Shown one piece after another: positions 6,319-11,561 of a stretch of DNA of 13,309 nucleotides. The DNA comes from Rhodocyclaceae bacterium (GTDB lineage: Bacteria > Pseudomonadota > Gammaproteobacteria > Burkholderiales > Rhodocyclaceae): contig JADLGU010000296.1 in assembly GCA_020849155.1 (NCBI GenBank), positions 1-13,309 on the forward strand, in the 5' to 3' direction. The notes beneath the pieces are model-generated. The model was given only the letters and a program-made list of their open reading frames with translations. It was not told where the DNA came from and made no database searches. Positions within the stretch are counted from its first letter, which is position 1; each line of letters begins with the position of its first letter. The translations under genes and the position numbers were made by a program.

Positions 6319-8033
6319 GGACGATGGGGGTGGTAGCGAAAGGCCGGGTGGCTGCGGACGGATTGTCCGGAAGGCAGCAGCGGATGAAGGGCCAGTCCCT
6401 GTTGCCGGGCCGCGAGAGGCGCCAGCAGCTGATCCCTGTCGCCATGGCGCTGATACATTTCCCACCAGCGGCTGAAAAAGCCGGCCGCCGCCGGGCCCGG
6501 GCGGAAGCAGAAGAAATTCATCTCGAACAGACCCGAACGGGGCAGGTAGCCCTGCGCTTCGAGGAAAGTAATGGTCTCCAGGACGTGCTCGCGGCTGTCG
6601 CGCAACTGAAGCATGACCGCTGCGGCCTCTTCGTAGGCGCAGCGGCGATAGGGATGGGGTACCACGCCGAGGTCGGCGCCGCTGCGCCTGAATGCGTCGA
6701 TCAGCGGCGTCAGGTCGCCGGCCAGCTCGATGTTGCCGTCGAGGTAGGCGATCACTTCGGGCGCCTCGCCCATGGGCAGGTAGCGGGGCAGGTTCATCTT
6801 GATGGCGCGCGACAGCTGCCGTTCCGCCAGCCCGTCAGCCGGAGCGACGACGAGGCGCCAGCCGGCGATTGGGTGGCCGGGCGGCTTGTCGGTGATGAGG
6901 AAGTAATCGATGTTCGGATCCGGCTGTCCGATGGGACGCAGTACATCGTAGTCCCCGGTCATGACGCAGCACACAGCGATTTTGCCGCAGGCGAGCGGTT
7001 TTTCTTCTGTACGCGGGGTTGCTCGCGGCTCGGGATGGCGCGACGGATTTCCGGCAAAGGCCTGCGTGAAGGACGTGGCGTAGCCGTCGCGCCGTTCCAT
7101 GGCCTGGCCGAGTTCCGGGTGGCGCGCCAGGAATGCGCAGGTCGGATGCCGGGCGCCGTCGAGGACGAAATGTTTTAGTGGCGGATGTTCGCCGCAGTCG
7201 TAGGCCTGCCGATACCAGGCTTGGTCGAACAGCGGATTGGGGTCGGGCGCGGGAGTGCCGCGCCGCGCATGCTCTTCCAGGTCGAGCAGCGGATTGGGAT
7301 GATGGCGGCCCGCCCCGGGCTGGCGGTCGTACCAGCGGACGACGAGGAAGGGGTTCGGGTTGGCCCAGTCGTGGCGCCCGATCTCGACGAAGTGCCGCCA
7401 GGGGGTGACATCGGCGGCGCCCGGCAGCATGTGGCGCGCGTACCAGCGCGTCCAGAACAGCGGGTGCGGGTCGAGCCCGGCGTATTGCCCGGCAGCCAAG
7501 TAGTGAGAGGCCGGATCGATGCGCCCGGCCGCAGGGCACCCTTGCGAAAAGTAGTGCTGGAGATCGACGAACGCCTCCAGCTGCCTGCCGCAATCCTCGC
7601 GCTGGCCCGCAAAGCGCCGCGCTCGCCCGGGGCTGAGGACCTTCAGCGCCCATTCGGGCAGGCGCCGGAGCCAGTTCAGGCCGGCAGCTGGCCTTCCCAA
7701 CGGGCAGGACAGCGCCAGCAGACCAGCGGCGATCCGCGCGACCGGCCTGGCCGCCTCGCTCAGTGGCTGCACGTCGGTGACGCCCAGAGCCTCGAGGGCG
7801 GGCATCAGTTTCGAGACCTGGGAGAGAACGTTCCGCCAGCCGTTCCCGCCCAGCCCGGGCTCCCCCAGACGCAGCCAGACAATGCCTTCGGGGGGTTCAC
7901 TCTCGCCGGCCAGGGGATCGAGGCTGATCCAGACGGTTGACGCCGCTGCGACCGCTGTGCGGCGCTCGGCGCTGCCGTTCGCCAGGGAGTGCCCATACAG
8001 CGTCGTCAGGGAAGGCTGCGGCAAATCAGTCAT
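6315..8033 (-). CDS. NPLF/WY-repeat protein with C-terminal DUF616 (TOD1/MUCI70-like) glycosyltransferase domain
   Basis: A 572-residue protein in three parts. Residues 1-150 match no family I know. Residues 155-301 hold short repeats built on H-(Y/F)-x3-G, N/H-P-L/F-F/L and W-Y. Residues 350-545 fit DUF616 (Pfam PF04765, the TOD1/MUCI70 glycosyltransferase-like group): a start like K-I-A-V-C-C-V-M-T-G-D-Y-D (351-363), D-Y-F-L-I-T-D (376-382), Y-L-D-G-N-I-E-L (430-437, DxD-like), H-P-Y-R-R-C-A-Y-E-E (460-469), W-W-E-M (523-526) and R-D-Q-L (533-536). Plant members are linked to glycan synthesis; bacterial members are little studied. There is no signal peptide, so a cytoplasmic role is likely. 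AGGGAG lies 5 nt before ATG 8033, which overlaps the previous stop by 8 bp. The stop overlaps the next gene as ATGA. Donor and acceptor are unknown. Confidence 0.85.
   Translation of the reverse strand: MTDLPQPSLTTLYGHSLANGSAERRTAVAAASTVWISLDPLAGESEPPEGIVWLRLGEPGLGGNGWRNVLSQVSKLMPALEALGVTDVQPLSEAARPVARIAAGLLALSCPLGRPAAGLNWLRRLPEWALKVLSPGRARRFAGQREDCGRQLEAFVDLQHYFSQGCPAAGRIDPASHYLAAGQYAGLDPHPLFWTRWYARHMLPGAADVTPWRHFVEIGRHDWANPNPFLVVRWYDRQPGAGRHHPNPLLDLEEHARRGTPAPDPNPLFDQAWYRQAYDCGEHPPLKHFVLDGARHPTCAFLARHPELGQAMERRDGYATSFTQAFAGNPSRHPEPRATPRTEEKPLACGKIAVCCVMTGDYDVLRPIGQPDPNIDYFLITDKPPGHPIAGWRLVVAPADGLAERQLSRAIKMNLPRYLPMGEAPEVIAYLDGNIELAGDLTPLIDAFRRSGADLGVVPHPYRRCAYEEAAAVMLQLRDSREHVLETITFLEAQGYLPRSGLFEMNFFCFRPGPAAAGFFSRWWEMYQRHGDRDQLLAPLAARQQGLALHPLLPSGQSVRSHPAFRYHPHRP
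7131..7571 (-). repeat. Protein-level tandem repeats (NPLF...WY type) within the DUF616 gene
   Basis: This stretch encodes residues 155-301 of the DUF616 protein. Three fuller units contain D-P-H-P-L-F-W-T-R-W-Y (188-198), N-P-N-P-F-L-V-V-R-W-Y (225-235) and D-P-N-P-L-F-D-Q-A-W-Y (264-274). The W-Y pairs are 37 and 39 residues apart. Each unit is preceded by a segment like H-Y-L-A-A-G (177-182), H-F-V-E-I-G (214-219) or E-H-A-R-R-G (254-259). A fourth partial unit, K-H-F-V-L-D-G (287-293), closes the array. Such D-P-x-P-L-F-D-x-x-W-Y modules occur next to glycosyltransferase domains in many bacterial glycan proteins; their role is not established. The DNA has diverged, so this is an old amino-acid repeat and not a recent duplication. 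Confidence 0.75.
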
Positions 8034-8943
8034 CCAGGCTCCCTGGCTGGCGGGGAAAATAGGGATAGCCTCCGCGCAGCCGTTCCAGCCATCGGCGCCA
8101 GAACGGAAGCGTTAGTTCGTATTGCTGCCGCTGGCCGGCCATCACATTGAAGACATCGCCTTCGATCCGTCGGCGCAGGGCGGCCGCTTCCGGCCGCCGG
8201 TGAGGCGCCTGGTCGAGCAGCCGCTTCATTGTTTCGGTCGACATCGCGGGCGCGATGCCGGTTTCCTCCCCCCCTCGGTGCCGCGCCACTTCCGCGGGAG
8301 CCGGCTGATGGCTGGCCGCGAGAAAGGCCTGCAGGGCGATGCGATAGTCTTCATCTTCCTCGGACCAGCCTTGCCATAGCGGCAGCAGCAACTCGCCCAG
8401 GTAGGCATGCTTGTGGCCGTGCAGGGCAGCCTTGTCGTAAACGTCGGCTGGAGCCTGGCCGAAGTCGTGCAGACCTATCAGCCAGGCGGACTGATGATAG
8501 GGGTGTCCGGCCCTGACAAGGGCGTCGACCATGGCCGATTCGGGGCGCAGGCCGGGCGAGTCCGGCAGGCTGGCGAGCGCCTTGGGAATCAGCGTGCTGC
8601 GGTACAGGTGGTTGCCGGCGGGTCGCCGCGCAGGCAGCAGCTTGTCGGCCACCAGCGCCTGCGCTTCGGCGAAATGCGCCGGCAGGCGCTTCGCCTCGGC
8701 GATGAAGTTCCGCAGCGCCGGCAGGACCAGCACGTCGGCATCGATGCACAGCGTCCACGTCCGGCCGTCGGCGAGCCCCTGTTGCAGGCTTGCCCGCAGG
8801 GTTGCGACGAAAGGGCGGTTCGATATGCGGTGGATAGGTTGCCCGGGGAATAGCGCGGCCAGCTGGGCGATGCAGGCCTCGACGGTCCGTTCGCCGCATT
8901 CCCGGACGATGAGGGTGACGTCGTCGTGCTCAGACCTATGCAT
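8026..8943 (-). CDS. Hypothetical GT-A-like glycosyltransferase
   Basis: A 305-residue protein that I cannot place in a named family. Near the N-terminus a beta-strand-like segment, T-W-T-L-C-I-D-A-D-V-L-V-L-P (62-75), carries I-D-A-D, the form a DxD metal and nucleotide-sugar site takes in GT-A enzymes. The preceding R-P-F-V-A-T-L-R-A-S-L (43-53) looks like the helix that often precedes it. Residues 159-179 contain H-D-F-G-Q, then Y-D-K, then H-G-H-K-H, a His/Asp-rich cluster that could bind metal or acceptor. Residues 195-199 are acidic (E-E-D-E-D). There is no signal peptide or membrane segment. ATG 8943 is the only sensible start because an in-frame TGA lies four codons upstream (8953-8955); no good ribosome site is visible. 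It is 62 bp from the preceding gene and overlaps the DUF616 gene by 8 bp. Glycosyltransfer is a reasoned guess. Confidence 0.7.
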   Translation of the reverse strand: MHRSEHDDVTLIVRECGERTVEACIAQLAALFPGQPIHRISNRPFVATLRASLQQGLADGRTWTLCIDADVLVLPALRNFIAEAKRLPAHFAEAQALVADKLLPARRPAGNHLYRSTLIPKALASLPDSPGLRPESAMVDALVRAGHPYHQSAWLIGLHDFGQAPADVYDKAALHGHKHAYLGELLLPLWQGWSEEDEDYRIALQAFLAASHQPAPAEVARHRGGEETGIAPAMSTETMKRLLDQAPHRRPEAAALRRRIEGDVFNVMAGQRQQYELTLPFWRRWLERLRGGYPYFPRQPGSLDD

Positions 8944-9005
8944 GCGGATGGATCATTCGGGACGGCGGAAAGGTCGGGCGGTCGCTCCGGCTGGCATGGC
9001 GTGCG

Positions 9006-9953
9006 TCAGGACCGCCCGCCCCGCCGCAGGCGGCGGAGGAGCCCGGCCAGGCCGCGCCTGAGGCGATCGAGGAACGATCGTGCCGGATTGGGCTGTAGCA
9101 ACAGCGCGGGAGCCGCCTGCTCCGCGGCGATCTTGCGCAGCAGATCGAGACGCCGGCGCTGCAGATCCTCCTCCTGGATCGGCGGCGGGGCGGTATTACG
9201 CAAAAGGATGAAGAATTCGCAGCCGCAGGCAGGATGGGTCTCGGCGACGGTGAACGGGATCAGGCCGAGTTGCGACAACTCCAGCATCAGCAAGTCGAAA
9301 CTGCCGGGGGTGAAGTGCCAGGCATGGCAATCCTGATAGGCGCCATGCCCATTCTCGTCATAGGCGTTGAAATGCTTCAATGCCTGGGGCAGGGATTGGT
9401 TGAGAAAGCGGATGTCCTTGAGATGGCTGAGCTGCCCCCAGGTGGTCGCGCCGTCGGCGCTCACGGTGTACGCGATGTGCTGGAAAAGCGCCCGCTGGGA
9501 GTGCGTTTTCGCCTGGCGTTTCCAGGCGTGCAGCCAGTCGCCGGTGCAGGTGAGGGGTTGAAAGAAATCGAAGCAGTAGCGCTTGTCCGGCACGGCCAGC
9601 GACAGCAGCCCGCCGGGCTTGAGGATCCTGGCCATCGCCTGGAAGAACATCACCGGGTTGGGTATGTGCTCGATCACATGGCTGGCCACGCAGGCATCGA
9701 CGGCGCCGAGCAACGACGGGGGGATCGCCTCGCTCAGGTCGCCTCCTGCCCAGACCACATCGACTTCCTCGATGGCGGCGGTATCGACATCGAAGCGCTT
9801 GTATTTCTCCACCAGTCCGGCCCGGTCGGCATGGTCCACCGAGAGCGTCTTCCAGCCCTCCCGTTTGGGCAGCAGCGGGTTGTAGCCCGGCCCGATCTCC
9901 ATGCACAGGCCATTCTTGTCGAAGCGATGCAGGAGCTTGTCGGTGCGGTTCAA
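9006..9953 (-). CDS. Class I SAM-dependent methyltransferase, TTG start
   Basis: A 315-residue methyltransferase. Motif I is unusually close to the N-terminus: M-E-I-G-P-G-Y-N-P at 18-26, followed by S-V-D-H (38-41) with the ribose-binding aspartate. S-H-V-I-E-H at 91-96 and L-K-P-G-G at 111-115 complete the Methyltransf_11-type core. After the core come V-P-D-K-R-Y-C-F-D-F (121-130) and a long segment with several His and Trp residues (around 200-215), probably acceptor-specific. The last 50 residues are strongly Arg/Leu-rich and may contact membrane or nucleic acid-like polyanions. The start must be TTG at 9953 or later: a TAA is in frame at 9962-9960, and the next Met (residue 18) would remove motif I. 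The TTG overlaps the previous stop as TTGA. The substrate is presumably a sugar in the locus product, by context only. Confidence 0.88.
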   Translation of the reverse strand: MNRTDKLLHRFDKNGLCMEIGPGYNPLLPKREGWKTLSVDHADRAGLVEKYKRFDVDTAAIEEVDVVWAGGDLSEAIPPSLLGAVDACVASHVIEHIPNPVMFFQAMARILKPGGLLSLAVPDKRYCFDFFQPLTCTGDWLHAWKRQAKTHSQRALFQHIAYTVSADGATTWGQLSHLKDIRFLNQSLPQALKHFNAYDENGHGAYQDCHAWHFTPGSFDLLMLELSQLGLIPFTVAETHPACGCEFFILLRNTAPPPIQEEDLQRRRLDLLRKIAAEQAAPALLLQPNPARSFLDRLRRGLAGLLRRLRRGGRS

Positions 9954-10777
9954 GATGGGTTACTCCCGGTCGAGGCGTGTGGCGCAATGATGTCCGGCTT
10001 GGACAGCAGAAGCAACACGTTGCCGGCAGGAAAGCCGTCGCCAGGCCAGGATTTCGGCAGGAGACCGGCCCAAGCAGGCACCGGACCGACTATCCGGTGT
10101 CTGACCCGAAAGCCGACGCGGTCATGGATCGAGGCGATTTCGGCGATTCGCCGATAGTGCACCTTTTCCTCCAGGTAGCGTGCATACAGCGCCGCCCGCC
10201 CTGCAAGCGGCAGCGGCCGGCCGCACTCGTCATGGGCTTCCGGCCAAGGCGGGCGCGGACCATGGCCGAGCAGCAGGCAGGCCTGGATGAGCAGGCGGCG
10301 CGGGGCGCCCGGCCCCAGCCAGTGCACCAGGGGCATGCGCAGGTGCGGTTCGACCAGCCGGCGCACTCCGGGGAAGCTGTGCACGGCGAGACCACCGGGA
10401 CGCAGCAGACGAAACGACTCGTGCGCCAACGCCGCGATATCGGCGACGTGTTCGAGGGTTTCCTCGGAAAAGACGATGTCGAAGCTGTCGTCAGCGAATG
10501 TGCGGATGTCGTCGAGATGCCGCAGCAGCCGCTCCGGCTCGAACCCGCGGCCGCGCAACAAGGCGTGGCCGTTGCGCAGCACGGCCAGGTCGGTGTCGAT
10601 GCCGTAGGCCTCGAACCCCTCCTGGCGGAGGAGGGCGACGGCGCGGCCGCGGCCGCAGCCCCAGTCGAGGATCCGCGCCGGCCGTGGGGCGCAAGCGCGC
10701 AACTGTTCGAGAAGCGCCGGGTTCAACCTGAACCCGACCATCTCGGCCTCGGTCAGCGGTTCGTGCTTTCCGTTCAT
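9950..10777 (-). CDS. Class I SAM-dependent methyltransferase (Methyltransf_11/23 type)
   Basis: A 275-residue methyltransferase. Motif I reads I-L-D-W-G-C-G-R-G-R at 36-45. It is followed by Y-G-I-D-T-D (58-63) with the SAM-ribose aspartate, D-D-S-F-D-I-V-F-S (96-104), E-E-T-L-E-H-V (105-111) and L-L-R-P-G-G (124-129). The segment H-S-F-P-G-V-R-R-L-V-E-P-H-L (133-146) after the core resembles a loop common in methyltransferases of O-antigen and capsule loci. The C-terminal third is acceptor-specific and not recognisable. The frame is open upstream for another 112 codons, but that part shadows the next gene; ATG 10777 is chosen because motif I follows at a normal distance and the start overlaps the previous stop as ATGA. 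It is the middle of three consecutive methyltransferase genes that share little sequence outside the fold. Confidence 0.9.
   Translation of the reverse strand: MNGKHEPLTEAEMVGFRLNPALLEQLRACAPRPARILDWGCGRGRAVALLRQEGFEAYGIDTDLAVLRNGHALLRGRGFEPERLLRHLDDIRTFADDSFDIVFSEETLEHVADIAALAHESFRLLRPGGLAVHSFPGVRRLVEPHLRMPLVHWLGPGAPRRLLIQACLLLGHGPRPPWPEAHDECGRPLPLAGRAALYARYLEEKVHYRRIAEIASIHDRVGFRVRHRIVGPVPAWAGLLPKSWPGDGFPAGNVLLLLSKPDIIAPHASTGSNPS
9963..9967 (-). promoter_or_regulatory. Ribosome binding site supporting the TTG start
   Basis: On the minus strand this reads GGGAG, 9 nt before the TTG at 9953. It lies inside the end of the upstream methyltransferase gene. Together with the TTGA stop/start overlap it supports initiation at the rare TTG codon. 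Confidence 0.45.
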
Positions 10778-11466
10778 GGCGCCTGGCCGGATTCGCGGCG
10801 CGGCTTGCGATAGACGAAGAAGTAGCCGGTGGTGCCGTCCTGCGACGGCGCCAGCCGGTCGAGCAGTTCCAGGCCAAGGGCGAGCAACAGCAGCAGCGGC
10901 GCACGCAGCAGGGCGGCGCCGCGCAGCGGCGCGTCGAGAACGAAGCGGCGGTAGACCAGGACGGCGGCGGCGGCGAAATAGCCGTTGCGCTCGAGAAGCT
11001 CGACTTCCTCGAATCCGCTGAACAGCCGCTGCAGACCATGGCGGGTGAAGCGGCGGTAGTCGGTCGGCGCGTCGTGGATGCCGAGCAGGAAGGGCGTCGA
11101 GCCGATCAGGCAACCGCCCGGCCGCAGCACCCTCAGGAACTCGGATGCCGCCATTTCGGGAGACTCCACGTGCTCCAGAACTTCGAAACAGAACAGCGCG
11201 TCGATGGCGTCATCCTCGATTCCCGTCATCGCTTCTGCGCTGGCGACGATGTCTGGTTGCCGTCGCGGGTCGCTGTCAAGGGAGCGGGCCTGGATGCCGA
11301 GCGCCTCCAGCCGGGCGGCGATTTCGCCTCCGGCGCCGATATTTAGCGTCCGCGCCGCGGCCGTTACGGACTCGCGCTGCGCCGCCTCGGCCAGCCAGGC
11401 ATACAGGTTCTCGCGCGACTTGCGCTTGGAGAGGCGATAGAGCGATTCGGCAAACATTCTGGTCAT
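10774..11466 (-). CDS. Class I SAM-dependent methyltransferase with hydrophobic C-terminal segment
   Basis: A 230-residue methyltransferase. Motif I is reduced to L-N-I-G-A-G-G (41-47), followed by S-L-D-S-D-P (62-67), C-F-E-V-L-E-H-V (93-100) and L-R-P-G-G (114-118). S-T-P-F-L-L-G-I-H-D-A-P-T-D-Y-R-R-F-T (123-141) is a signature I associate with methyltransferases of surface-glycan clusters. Residues 182-203 are very hydrophobic (A-L-L-R-A-P-L-L-L-L-L-A-L) and could anchor it to the membrane, consistent with a lipid-linked substrate. The start is uncertain: ATG 11466, ATG 11457 (M-F-A-E-S) and GTG 11493 are all possible, and none has a clear ribosome site; 11466 is a compromise. It lies 73 bp downstream of the asparagine synthetase gene, one of only two real gaps in the minus-strand set, so a separate promoter is possible, although no -35/-10 pair stands out. 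Confidence 0.87.
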   Translation of the reverse strand: MTRMFAESLYRLSKRKSRENLYAWLAEAAQRESVTAAARTLNIGAGGEIAARLEALGIQARSLDSDPRRQPDIVASAEAMTGIEDDAIDALFCFEVLEHVESPEMAASEFLRVLRPGGCLIGSTPFLLGIHDAPTDYRRFTRHGLQRLFSGFEEVELLERNGYFAAAAVLVYRRFVLDAPLRGAALLRAPLLLLLALGLELLDRLAPSQDGTTGYFFVYRKPRRESGQAP

Positions 11467-11531
11467 GGCTCGGCTTTCGCCAGATGTTAGCACCCCGCCG
11501 TGCAGGGCCGGATGCCGTCTGCATCGCGGCG

Positions 11532-11561
11532 GGCGCCGTCTAACGTCCCGGTGACGGCGCC
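11532..11561 (-). terminator. GC-rich inverted repeat across the asparagine synthetase stop codon
   Basis: GGCGCCGTC (11532-11540) and GACGGCGCC (11553-11561) form a perfect 9-bp inverted repeat around a 12-nt loop. The stop codon of the asparagine synthetase gene (11540-11542) lies at the loop edge. In the minus-strand transcript this would be a very stable hairpin followed by GC-rich sequence without a U tract. It is not a standard intrinsic terminator. It might slow transcription, protect the mRNA 3' end or aid Rho-dependent termination before the methyltransferase genes. Chance is also possible, because GGCGCC is frequent in such DNA. Confidence 0.3.

Noticed and set aside
4453..6336. Long plus-strand open frame (627 codons) opposite the tandem GT2 gene
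   Set aside because: It lies antisense to a gene with clear domain motifs, its translation has no recognisable motif, and long antisense frames are expected in such high-GC DNA.
4454..6445. Extension of the 3470-4453 glycosyltransferase frame to a 991-residue protein
   Set aside because: The extra 664 residues are Arg/Pro/Ala-rich and lie in another frame of the tandem GT2 gene, whose own motifs are intact. The ATGA overlap at 4450-4453 gives a natural start.
6319..6465. N-terminal extension of the tandem GT2 to an ATG at 6465
   Set aside because: The 49 extra residues are Pro/Gly/Ser-rich, lie within the DUF616 gene and lack a supporting ribosome site; ATG 6318 gives the ATGA overlap seen elsewhere in the set.
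7131..7571. Repeats considered as a recent DNA tandem duplication or slippage array
   Set aside because: Similarity is seen only at the protein level; the units have diverged in DNA sequence and length.
7185..7940. Plus-strand open frame (251 codons) opposite the DUF616 gene
   Set aside because: No recognisable domain, and the minus-strand protein has coherent repeats and a C-terminal domain.
8944..9005. Possible promoter or small RNA in the 62-bp gap before the GT-like gene
   Set aside because: No -35/-10 pair, hairpin with U tract or small frame stands out; it is too short and GC-rich to support a call.
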